A DNA stretch of 64,000 bases from Edaphochlamys debaryana (taxonomy: Eukaryota; Chlorophyta; Chlorophyceae; Chlamydomonadales), in NCBI GenBank assembly GCA_016858145.1, contig JAEHOE010000091.1, positions 124,001 through 188,000 of the forward strand, in the 5' to 3' direction. Shown here in pieces: positions 24,646 through 35,091 of this stretch (the stretch's first letter is position 1; each line of letters starts with the position of its first letter). The notes under the pieces are model-generated. The model was not told the DNA's origin. It worked only from the letters and a program-made list of their open reading frames with translations, and did not search any database. The translations under genes and the position numbers were made by a program.

Positions 24646-27495
24646 GGGCGATACGCTGAGAGCATGCTACATTTGGAGGCGTGGGAGAGGAGCAGGGGCA
24701 GGAGCCGAGGCACCAAGGGCCCCCGCAGCAGACCCCCGGCTCTATCGCGGCAAGCCTTCACGACCCGTGCCCACTCTTACGCACCGCCCCGCATGGCCCT
24801 CTACCGCTCCAAGCCCGGTTTGGCTGCGGCCGCCCTGTTATGCCCCACCGCCCGCTTTTCGGCGGTGCCCCCCCTCCCCCCTGTCAGGTCCCCCCCCCAA
24901 GGCAGCCCACCTGCACCTCCACGCCCCCCAGCATGGCATCCAGGCGCTGCATGGGGATCTCGTCCCGGATCACGTGGCCCCTGCTCGGGGGGTAGGGGGG
25001 TGGGGGGAGACAGGCGAAGGGCAGAGAGCAGGAGGACAGGGTTGCGAATCACCAAGCCTCAGGTGCTTGCAGGTTGCATGCTCTGCGCCAGGGTGGCGGG
25101 TACGGCGTACGGCAGTGCGGCTGTACGGCAGTGATCCCACCTGGGCAGTGCCGCCTGCGCCGCCTCCGCGCTGAGGCCGCACAGGCTCTGACCGTTGCCG
25201 GCGTTGTTGGGGTCCGAGAAGATGAAGCAGCTGGGGGGCGGGGAAGGGGGGAGGGGTGTCGGGTGAGGGGTGAGGGGGGGGGGAAAGGGGGAGGTAAGGG
25301 AGGGTGCGGTTGGAAGGTGACAGGGGAAGGGGTATCCGTGTGGGCACCGGGGGGTAAGGACATGCTACGGCGGTCACGAGGCCAGCTGGAAGGCCGCCAC
25401 CCAACCCGAACCGCAACGGGACCAGGCCTGTGCTCCCCGCCCCCCCCCGCCCCGCCCCGCCCTGCCCCGCCGCACCGCGCCCCACCCCTCCTCCTCATCA
25501 CTCCATGCCGAGCCCTGTGCAACCTTCAACCCCTCTCCCTCACCCCCTCCCCATCACCCCCTGCCCCCCCTCCTGTCAGGTCCCCTTCCCCCCCCCTGGG
25601 ACCCACGTGGCGCTCTCGTTGCTGGCCCCCGAGGCCAGCAGCACCACCCTCTCGCCCACGGGGGGCTGCGCGCACAGGCTGTTGCGCAGCATCTGGGGGG
25701 GTTGAGGTTGGGGGTGCGGAGGGTGGGTAGGGGGTTGGGGGTGTGTGTGGAAGGGAAGAGAGAAGAGGTAGGGACGGCGCAGGTCAGGACAGAGGTGGGG
25801 CCCGCGACTCCTCGACCCTCTACTGCCTCCACCCATTACCCCCTCCCCTCCTCTGGACCCCCCTCCCCTCTCCCGACCTCGGTGCGCATCGGGCTCGCTG
25901 GGTGCAGCCAACCCCCCCTCCTCCTCCCTCCCCCCCCTACCTTCTGGTTGCCCCGCATGGCCTCCACCGCCGCCACCCGGTACCCCCGCGAGGCCGCGTT
26001 CAGGGCCAGCCAGCCAAAGTTGGCGCCCACGTCCACGAACACGGGGGGCTGGGGTGTGTGTGTGGAAGGAGGGGGTAAGGAGGGGGAAAGGAAGGGAGAG
26101 GGAGGGAAAGGAATTGAGGAGGGGGTTGTGGGGAAGAGCCAGGCGGGGCAGGGCAGTTGAAAGAGCAGGTCAGCAGCCGCCGGTGGGGTGCCGGGAGCAG
26201 GCAGGGTGCAGGGCACTTGAGGGCAGGAGGTGGACGGCCGCGGCGGAGGGCAGCGTTCCTTGCTGCCTACCTCGCCGTTCGCAGGGGCGAAGCCAGTACC
26301 GGCGGCGCCGGCCCCCGCCCCTGCTCCGGATCCTCCCCCTGCCCCTGGGTCGTACGACAGGGCCCAGAAGATGTCCTTCAGGAGGTCCTTGGCCCACGTG
26401 CCTAGGAGAGGAGGGGGGTGGGGAGTGGGGGGAATCAGGGACTGGGGGGGGCGGGCGTGGGTGGTGACTTTTGGACCCCGCTCAGGTCCCGACAGTGCAT
26501 AACGCCACGGCCCCCGTCCCTCCCCCCCAGCCACCCCAGCCCCCTCTCTCACCCGTCACCCTCACCCTCGCCTCCCCCCCCCCCCCCCCCAGCCCCCCCG
26601 GCCCCCTCTCACCCGTCTCCATGATCTGCTCCGACACAATGTCCGGTCCGTACCGCACGTACAGCCAGAAGGGCGTCTGGCCGGGCACCGCCCGGCCCCC
26701 CCGCTCCCCGAACACGTGGCTCTTCTTGAACTTGTCCACATCGGAGGGGTAGGCGTCGGCGCAGAAGTAGCGCTGCCGGGCGAGGGCGGACTTGAGGACG
26801 GCCTGGGGAGGAGTGGGTCGGGGTGGGACGACGGAGTGGGGTGAGGGTGGGGGGCGGATAAGGGCAGGGGAGCAGGGTGCGTGTGCTGGGCGGGAGGGGG
26901 GGGGGGAAGACGGAGGTAGAGGCGGGGGAATCAGGCGAGGGCGGAGTTGAGGACGGCCGGGGGGTGAAGGTGGGGGGACGTACGCTACTGGGGCGAGGCG
27001 CCCTCGCCGCCGTCCCCGGTTCCCGCGTATCACACCCCTAGCGGCCGCGAGCCGCCCCGGGCAGCGCAGGGGGACATGGTGGGCCCGACTGCGCCCACGC
27101 ACCTGTGTGCGGGCGGGGGTGCTGGGGCTGGTGAGGAGGCCGGCCCACAGGGAGCGCCGCGCCTCGGCTGGGGGCGGGTGGGGCGGGGAGGGGGTGTTGC
27201 ACACGCAGCGTGTGCGCCGACTCGGAGCAGATTGCAACGATAGTTGCCGCAACATATGGTTGTTTCCCAGACCCGTGGCGTCTACGACCGACACGCGCGG
27301 CTTGGTTCAGTCGCGACTCAAGGCACATTTGCGCGGGCTGGGCCGCCCTGACACAGTTATCGCTACCACCGATTGATAAAAGAGCGGCTACGTTGCAGAC
27401 GACAACACACCTTGCGCGACTCGCACTTGAGCGTCGGTGGCGGACCAGCAGGCGAGGATGCTTGTGAGGAGGACTAGCGCGGCATAGAGGCGCAT
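18368..27495 (-). CDS. Secreted or Golgi FkbM-family methyltransferase
   Basis: Eleven exons on the minus strand keep frame to 379 aa: 27495-27411, 27167-27103, 26802-26613, 26401-26271, 26048-25941, 25692-25607, 25230-25141, 24980-24911, 19137-19043, 18862-18813 and 18537-18368. It starts with a hydrophobic signal (MRLYAALVLLTSILACWSA). The SAM-binding motif I is VFVDVGANFGWLALNAASRG, followed by VAAVEAM. The FkbM hallmark VLKIDVEGFEPLVMYGA is in exon 9, and FICMEFFPDL follows. FkbM enzymes transfer methyl groups from SAM, often to hydroxyls of sugars; the signal peptide suggests work in the secretory route, perhaps on matrix glycans (inference). Intron 8 is 5.8 kb because it contains a Penelope-like element; the other introns are below about 500 bp. 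The family call is firm and the substrate unknown. Confidence 0.88.
20250..20420 (-). other. Cys/His-rich open segment downstream of the RT stop
   Basis: On the minus strand, between two poly-Pro tracts, a frame reads QCVVCQLPRPWAAFYLC, then PACPRAIHACCRHHHRPF and WNWRCDSH. The Cys/His spacing looks like a zinc-binding fold. No ATG opens it, and the RT ORF stops about 180 bp earlier. It may be a frameshifted C-terminal extension of the retroelement or a separate remnant. No family was recognised. Confidence 0.4.
20601..24555 (-). pseudogene. GIY-YIG endonuclease / reverse transcriptase ORF, frameshifted
   Basis: The N-terminal part has CIYLVFF and YYVGHTTARIIDRLHQH (GIY-YIG core) and a conserved FEHAIWERGL helix. 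After a frame change in a G/C homopolymer near 23470-23490, the middle reads MVWAERFRSLRRR and on to QPCRCHLFPQHCH (CxC motif). A second change near 22700 returns to the first frame with TRSHMDTCVDHL. The RT follows: TLKMHKTTPSMRF, YDFERLYTNIPH (motif A Asp), HCGIPMGIAPAPFIANLFL (motif B), KRFLDDLFALD (catalytic DD), VPFLDILL and LYDKRT. A third change near 20850 leads into SHRLRRIISDVNDFCHQMA and the stop at 20601. All catalytic motifs remain, so the copy is young or the shifts are assembly errors. The start codon was not determined; there is a GTG at 24555 and an ATG just inside the repeat edge. Confidence 0.8.
24568..24641. repeat. (TG)37 microsatellite
   Basis: An uninterrupted 74-bp TG dinucleotide tract. 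It lies at the 5' side of the retroelement and inside intron 8 of the FkbM gene. Penelope-like elements of the permuted class are known to insert into such tracts. Confidence 0.98.
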
Positions 27496-27951
27496 CGTAG
27501 ACGGGGGCTAGGAGGGGTGACCGGACGGCATTGCAGTTCGTGTGTGAGGGAACAACTCTGCGGGCTCGCTCGGGCGAGGGCGGAGGGCAGCCCTCGGGGG
27601 CAGTCCGGCACGGTCCGGGGGTCCGTGGCGGGAGGGGAGGTGGGGGGGGAAAAAGGGGTGGGGGGATACAACGGGCTCTGGAGTAACAATGTCAATGAAG
27701 AGGCCAAACCGTCTGGGACTGGGAGCTGTCTATGGGACAACGTCTCAAAGCGTGGTTGTGGGGTCGAGCAAGGGGAAATTCGATGGCGCCGTGGAGAAGA
27801 GGGGAGAAGGAGCGTCGGGTTGCGGGCGTCGGTTCGGCCCCACCGGAGAGACAACTCCACTGCGTGTGAGCACATCACTATCTTTACCAGTGAACTAAAC
27901 GTAGAGCCGTTGATGAAGCCATAAATCCTCTACGCTCACAACGAATCCAGC
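27496..27951. promoter_or_regulatory. Shared divergent promoter region
   Basis: Only 456 bp separate the start codons of the FkbM gene (minus) and the HEAT-like gene (plus). Both promoters and 5' leaders must fit here, so the region is probably bidirectional. No clear TATA box was seen; this is inferred from gene layout. Confidence 0.55.
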
Positions 27952-30900
27952 ATGTCGATCGCAGAGGCGCCAACGTCTCTTGCGGAGACCCTTGTCCTTC
28001 TGGGTGACCCGAAGCACCTGCAACGCGAAAAGGGACTAAAGGCGCTATCGGCGCTCTTGGAGACGGGGAATGCAGGTGGGCAGCACTCACCCAGCTTCGT
28101 TAGGGGCGAGCATTGTCCATACAAGCTGAGTGTTGTGTAATAAAAACATAACGAGTCTCATACGTAGGTCCAGACGCCACCGACCACGCGGCCGTGGAGG
28201 CGGGCATTGAGGATCTGCTCGCGGGAGCCGTCTGGGAGCGGAAGCTGGGCGGCCTGATGGGCGCAAAGGTGCGCTCAACCTTTGCAGCTTCAACTCGGTG
28301 CCCGCCGGTTGCCGCGCCGAAGTGCCAAGGGCCGGCGCCTCAGTCCTGCCTCACGCGGGCGTCCCCGAGCCCCCTCCCACGCATCTACTCTTCCCCCGTC
28401 CCCCCTCCCCCATCCCCCACCTGCAGGCCTACGTGGTGCTGGCTGCGCCCGGGGCGGCCTTCACGGAGCGGCTGCGGCTGGCGGCTATGGCGCTGCTGGA
28501 GGACGGGGAGGTGTGTATGTGTGTGTGGGGGGGGAATGAGGGGAGGGGAGATGGCAGGAGGATAGCGCTGGGTGACCAGGAGTGGGACAGCGGGGGTTGA
28601 GGTGGGTGGTTCTGGGTGAGGTCTGGCAGCTACGGCATTGCAGGAGCTCGGGGAGTGGGCCTCGTGCGGGCGAAGCTCGCTGCATGCTCCCGGGCCGTGA
28701 CGAGGGGCCGTACGGGCTCACTGGATAGGAGCTAACGGGACCTCTGGCCCTGCGGGAGGCGGGAGCGACGGGTCTGCCCGGGTCCTCTCGATTGAACCCC
28801 CCTCCTCCTCCTGCGCAGGTGCGCGTCCGCCTGGCGGTGGGCGAGGTACTCAAGGTGGGGTGGGGCGGGGTGGGGGCCCGGGCCAGGGGGTCACTGGGCG
28901 ACTGCCATGGAGCAAGACGACAGATGCATGGCGGGGAGGGGGGAGCTGGAAGAGGGCGCATGCAGTGCGCACAGCTCGTCCTGAAGCACCATCACTCGAC
29001 TGCCCTGACCGGCCCGTGTGCTGTCCTGCCCCGCTCCCCTCCCCTCCCCTCCCCCCCAGGCCCTGGCCCAGCGGCAGGGGCTGGCGGTGTACGAGGCCTG
29101 CGCCCCCGGGGTGCTGGACTCCATCACACGCAGCTTCGTGAGGCGTGGGGTGGGGTGGGGGGGGGGCTTGGGAGGCATTCGTGGATAGGTGGGGGGGGGT
29201 GCGAGTTCGGGAGGGTGATTGGGGGGGTCAGTCATGCGTTGGAACGGGGCACTTGTGCAGGGCAGATGTGCGTGGGGCCATGGGAGGGGCCGGGAGGGGG
29301 GCACGAGGGGGCAGGAGTGACAGCTGCAAGGCGGCAGGGGGCGGTGCAGAAAGGGCTGGGCGGCACTGGGGCGGTGCCCGAGTGCCCTGGGGTCCCAGGG
29401 CGCGCTGGGGCTGCTCTGCCCCCCTTTGATATTGCCTCCCCCTCCCGCTTCCTCCCCCCTTCCCCCAGGACCGGACGGATGACGAGGGGGAGGAGGGCGA
29501 GGGCGACGGCGGCGGCGAGGGCCGTCCGGCGCCCATGGTCCCCTTCACCACGGGTGGGTGGGCGGGCGGGGTGGCGAGCGGTTGGGAGAGATCTGTTGGT
29601 CTGGGGGGACAGGGTACAGGTGGCCCGGGGTATACCTGGACATTGCGATTGCGATTTAGCAATAGGGGTCAGGCCCGGTTCAGCCCTGGGCTGCGGCTGG
29701 GCGTCAGCACTTGCCCGGCCTGAAGGGCTTAGGGCTGCAGGTCCTGCCCACCCAGGACTCCCCTTCCTTTCCCCGCAGAGTCCCCGGCCTGCCCCGGCTC
29801 GCCCCAGCCCGAGCCCCAAGAGCCGCTCGACCCCGAAGCCGCGCCCCGGCCCCCGCCGCCACAGGGCGTGGCACAGCAGGCCGGGGGGCAGCCGGGCGGG
29901 GGGCAGCAGCAGGGGGCGCAGCCGGCGAGCCCCACGGGGGGCGACGCGGGGGGCAGTCTGGTGGCGGCCCTGCTGCAGGTGGGGACGCGCTGTGCAGGGG
30001 AGGAGCGCGCTGTGCTGCTCGGTGCTGCCCTTCCCGCTTGCTCTACCAAGCCCCTTGGCCCTCCACCTCACCCTTACTGGGAGGGCCAGCCCCTCCGTGC
30101 TTTCCATGTCACTGTGCTCACCCAAACACCCTCCGTGCCCTCCACCCCTCCACCCTCCCGCCCTCCAGAGCTCCTACCGCAAGGTCCGCGTGGGCCGCGG
30201 CGAGCTGCGCCACGACACCGAGGGCTGGAAGTGCCTGGAGACCAGCATGCGCGCGCTGCAGGTGCGGGGCGGTGTGGGCCTGGCTGAAGCCGCTCGCATC
30301 CTTAGGCCGGCCGCAGCGCGGGGCATGTCATGGTTCCAGGGAGTGCGGCGACTGGCGTGGCGGGCGGCCGGGAGCACGTGGCGGCTGGGGATGGTGAGCT
30401 TCACTTTTGCCGTCCCTCGCCCGCCCTCTCCCCCCCCCCCCTGTCAGGGCCTGGTGGAGGGCGTGGGTCCCTCCATCGCCTCCCGCCTTGACGAGCCAAC
30501 GCGGGAGCTGCTCTACAGGGCCGTGCACCACACCAACAGGTGCGCAGCCATAACCGATCCTGCTGGGCGAACGGCTGATCCCACTTTCCGTGCCCTCATC
30601 CTCGTCCTGCTCCCCTTAAGGAAGTCCTGCTCCCCATAAGGAAAGCTGCTATCACTCTTTTAACATCCAACTCCAAATACCCGAGGGAAGAGGCTTGGCC
30701 CGTTGCGCTGTTGAGGCCCTGCTTCCCTCTTTCCCCCCCGCTCCCCCAGGTTCGTGCGCGAGACTGCCCACCTGGTCCTGGCCTCGGTGTGCTGTGCGCT
30801 GCGGGGCCCGGCGCTGCAGGCGGCGGCGGGGCGGGTGGCGGAGCTGCTGGCGGACGGCATGGGGGACAACTGGAGCCAGGTGGGGGGGGGAGAGGAAGGA

Positions 30901-33900
30901 GGGAGGGGCGAAGGAGGCTGGGGCAGATGCGTGTGGGCTGCTTGTCAAGATTAGGTGTGGTGGGCGGGGGGAGGGTGGGAGGGGGAGGGTGGGAAGGTTG
31001 TGCCGGACGGTGCCGGGAGAATCATGGACGAGGCCTTGACTGCCTTCTCGCCCCTTGCCCCCCCAGGTCCGCTACGCCGCCTGCGTGTGCACCCGCTCCC
31101 TGCTCTCATGGGTGGGGGAGGAGGCCACACGCGCGGACGCAGAGGCCGCGGCGGAGGCGCAAGCGGCGGCGGCAGGGAGCGCCGCAGCACCGGACGCAGA
31201 GGGCGCGGGCGCGGAGGAGGGCGAAGGGATGGCGCAGGCTGGCGCTGGGCCGGGGCCTCAGGCGCTGCCGGGGGCCGTGGAGGCTCTGCTGCCGGTGCTG
31301 CTGCCGCCCATGTGCCTCAACAGGTGGGGCCTTGGTTGACATGCGGGGAAAGGCAGGGGAGGAGTGGAATAGCCTCGCGTTCATCTAGACCCGAAACGCT
31401 CATCTCGAGCCTCGATATCCCTGCCCAGGTACTACGTTGCCGAGGGCGTGCGGCGCTACGCCCAGGGCACCTGGGAGGCGGTGTTCGGGCGGGACGGGGG
31501 CGGCCGGGCGGCGGTGGCGAGGCACGTTGGGGCGGTGGTGCGGCACTACACGGCGCAGGTGGGTTGGGAAAGGGCGGGCGGGAAAACTGTTTGGGGGGGG
31601 GATGAGGCGTACTACCGTGGGGCATGCCGGGCGACAGAGTGATGAGGCGTACCGTACTCGGTTCAGGGGTTGTGGGGCATGCCGGACCCGCGATAGAGTG
31701 ATGCAATCATTAATGTCAGTTGCGAGAATGAGTGCTACGGCACTGCATAGCAACTCCATACGTCTCCGGGCCAAAGCGGAGAGACTTGAGCGAGGGTTTG
31801 ATCGCCGGGCGCTGTGCACAGCTGGTAGTTATAAACCGGTACCATGGCACTTGACAGCAACAATGGGCTCGGTCTGGGCTCTAACTCGCAAGACTTGACC
31901 GAAGTCGCGCGGACATGTTCACCGAGCGCTGCACACAAATGTGTCAGAATCCAAAGCTTTATCATGCGTTAGTACGTCAGTATGGTAATCACTTACCTGC
32001 ATCCTCACTTGTCGATGCCTAGAAATTGTTGATTGGGTGCCGGGTCGCGCTAATACGTCCCTACTCGCTCAAACATATCGGGTTGACTACTGTGTTATCT
32101 GCCGGCATCGCGATCTGGTCATAACGCTCAAGTTTGCGGGTGGCCCCATAACACATTCCCCCGCCCCTGCAGGCCCGCGCCAACAACCACGCGGTCCGCG
32201 AGGCCTCGTGCGCCTGCATCGCCGAGCTGCTGGAGAAGGTGTGAGAGAGGAGGGAGTGTTTTTCCAGTGAGAACGCGTTTCTCACGACAAAGCTCCGCCC
32301 AAGCTCACCAGCCATCCGCACTGCGCTGCTCAGGACACCGTTCCCTGTCCTCACTCCTCGCCTTCCCTCCCTCGATCTCCCCCATCTGTCATCAGGTGGA
32401 CCGCCGGGCCGTGTCCCCCCACGTGCCCTCCCTGCTGGCGGTGCTAGTGCTGGCCATGAAGGACTCGTCCTGGCCCGTGCGGGACGCGGCCTGCACGGCG
32501 GCGGGGAGGTAGGGCAGTGAGGGCTGTGGGCTTGCCGAGTGCGCATTGGAGCCGACTGGTGTGTGCTTGTTGGAAGGGCCGTTCGTGTAGAGTCGGGATG
32601 TGTTGGCTCGGCAGTGAGTCGATGCGCACATTGATGCGCACTGTCCCTCGCTTCCGCTCACCTCCTCCCACCCCCCCTCGCCCCCGTCAGGGCGGTGCTG
32701 GCCTACCCCACCGAGTTCCGCCCGCTGGCGCCACAGGTGGGGGTGGGGGTGGAGAGAGATGGTGAAAGGCCAGAATGGGGTGTAGGAGGTGAGGCACACT
32801 GACAACGGCAACGCAGCGAGGGCTGCCATCTCGTTTCTTCCCCCATCCCCCTTCCAGGTCATCCCTCTGTGGATGGACCACCTCTCGGACAACATCCCAG
32901 CGCTCCGCGCCAACAGCGCAGCGGCACTGGCCAAGGTACGGGGTTGTGGGGGAGTGGGAGGGGCCGCGGAAGGGGGGCTGCGGAAAGGGGCCGCGCAAGA
33001 GAGCCTGGGTCCTGCCCGAAGAACCCTGCCTCTCCCCCGCCTACCGCTCCCCACAACGTCCGCTTCTTTCCCCTTCCACCTTACCCCCACCCCCTACCCC
33101 TCAGGCCGTCAAGGCGTACGGCGACGAGGTGATCCCCCTGCTGGCGGGGGCGCTGGCGGACATGCTGCCGGCGGCGCGCAGGCAGCCAGCGGAGGCCAGC
33201 AAGTGAGGCCTGGGAGCGGTCGGGGAGGAGGGCGGGAGGGACCGGGAGTCTTGCGTAAGGAGAGCGGACAAACTAGGGAGGGCTGGCAGCTCAAGGCAGA
33301 AGATTAAAGGTGTGTAACGACTACTTGTTTTGATTCCTCCCCAGGTACACGGGCCTCACCAACGAGACGGTCTTTGGAGTGGCGGCTCAGAAGGCCCGCG
33401 ACAACGACCCAGAGGTGGGGGAGGGGGGTCCGGGTGGGGGACAGGCGAGATGCCCCTCGCGCACGGGTTGTTGTAACCCCGCACCACCAACTGGCCTTGT
33501 CCTGTCCTCCTCCCTAACCCGCGCTCCCCCTCGCACCCCCCGCCCTCCCTGCCAGGTCCACACCGACCAGCTGCTCTTCTCCTGCGGCTCCCTGCTGGCC
33601 CGCTTCTCCACGTCATCGCTCATCAAGAGCGACGGGTGCATGGACCACGGCTTCACGCGGTGCGTGTGCGGGGGTGGGGGGGGGGGGGGGGGGGGGGGGG
33701 ACTTGAGGACGGTGGCGAATGGTGGGAGGTGTGCGTGGGGCATGAGGAGGGGCAACTTGCCCGCAGGTTTCTTACCTGGCGCCCTCCGTGGCCCTTCCCT
33801 AGCTCAACCCATTCGTTGACGCTTCGCCGCACGTGCCCCCCATTGTGCTACCCCCCCAGGGACCGCGAGCCCTGGGAGGTGTCTGACGGGGCGGTGCACC

Positions 33901-35091
33901 TGATGCGGGAGCTGGCGGGGGTGGCGCCGCGGGCCGTCAGCGAGGAGCACATGGAGCGTGGGTGGAGAGGGGGGTGGGGGATGGGGGGCGGGGGACGAGG
34001 CAAAGGGGAAAAGAGCACTCCTGGAAGGGGAGGAGAGGGTGTGGTCGGTGGCGAGGAAGCGAGCCACCTCAGTCAATCCTCGTGCCCTTTGCCAGCTTGC
34101 CAGCTTGCCAGCCAGCTCGGTTCCAGTTCCCTGACCCCCCCTCCCCTCCCCCCCCCAGTGCTTGTGGAGCTGGCCACGATGCGGTCCTTCCCCGCCGCCA
34201 CGCGCCTGCGGGAGGGGCTGTGGCACTCCCTGCCCGCCATCGGCAAGGGGATAGGTGGGGCGGGGTGAGGATGGGAGGGCTGCTGCCCGGGGCGGTTGGC
34301 CCGAGGAGCCCAGGGCGTTTGACGGGGCGGGGCATGTAAGAGGAATCAATGAGACAGGGTTGAAGGGAGGGATTGAAGAGAGGTGGCTGGCACATCTGGT
34401 GGCCCAATGGAATTCTCTCTGCCTTTGTCCGCCTACCTGTTTCCCTTCCTCCCCCCTCCTCCCCCCCCCCCCAGGCAAGCCCCGTCTCAAGCGGCACCTG
34501 AGTGCGCTGCTGGGGCCCATCGCCCAGGACATGCGCTGCGGCAACCCGCTGGCGGGTGGGGAGGGGGGTGGGGAGAGGGGGGCCGGGAGGGATGTCAAGG
34601 AGGAAAGCCCCATGGTTCCTTTACCCCCGGGCATCGCCGACTTGCTTTGCCCCATGCTATCCCCTCGTCCACCCCCCAGAGGCGGCCGCGGGCGCTGCGG
34701 CGGCGGAGCTGCGGGCTTGGGTGGGCCCCAACGTGTTCGCAGGTGCGGGGGACGGGACGGCGTGGGGTGAGCAGCGTGCAGTCGCGTGGGGGTCGCCTCC
34801 TCCCCACCACCTTTCCCCCTGCCCCTCTGCCCCACCGCCTGCCCCCTCAAACCAACCGCGCCCCCCCCCCTCCTGCCCCCCCCCCCAGGCTACGTGCCCC
34901 CCGGCACCGAGTCCGTCCTGGCCGCAGGGGGGGCGCAGGAGCTGGTGCTGCCCCGGCCCCCGCCCCTGGCAGGCATACTGCGGCCCTTCGCCGCGCCCAC
35001 GGCGGGGGCGCCGGTGCTGGGGCTGGGGGCCCCGGGGCTAGGGATGGGAATGAGCCCACCTGGGGTGAGCGGCGGGGCTCCCGCGGTGTGA
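27952..35091 (+). CDS. HEAT/ARM-repeat-like protein, 24 exons
   Basis: The exons are 27952-28075, 28168-28268, 28427-28510, 28819-28854, 29060-29137, 29469-29553, 29779-29978, 30169-30261, 30448-30539, 30750-30879, 31067-31323, 31429-31558, 32173-32238, 32396-32508, 32691-32736, 32858-32935, 33105-33202, 33345-33414, 33556-33659, 33860-33957, 34159-34254, 34475-34555, 34680-34742 and 34889-35091. They join without a frame break to 841 aa. The protein is a run of amphipathic helix pairs (for example HAVREASCACIAELLEK, DSSWPVRDAACTAA, IPALRANSAAALAKAVKAYG) typical of HEAT/ARM solenoids. An acidic/Pro-rich insert (about residues 145-235) and a Gly/Pro-rich tail flank them. A block DREPWEVSDGAVHLMREL is distinctive, but I could not name the family. 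Such solenoids act as protein-binding scaffolds; the partner is unknown. Confidence 0.8.

Noticed and set aside
24569..25174. Frames starting with VCVCVC or HTHTHT
   Set aside because: They are translations of the TG microsatellite.
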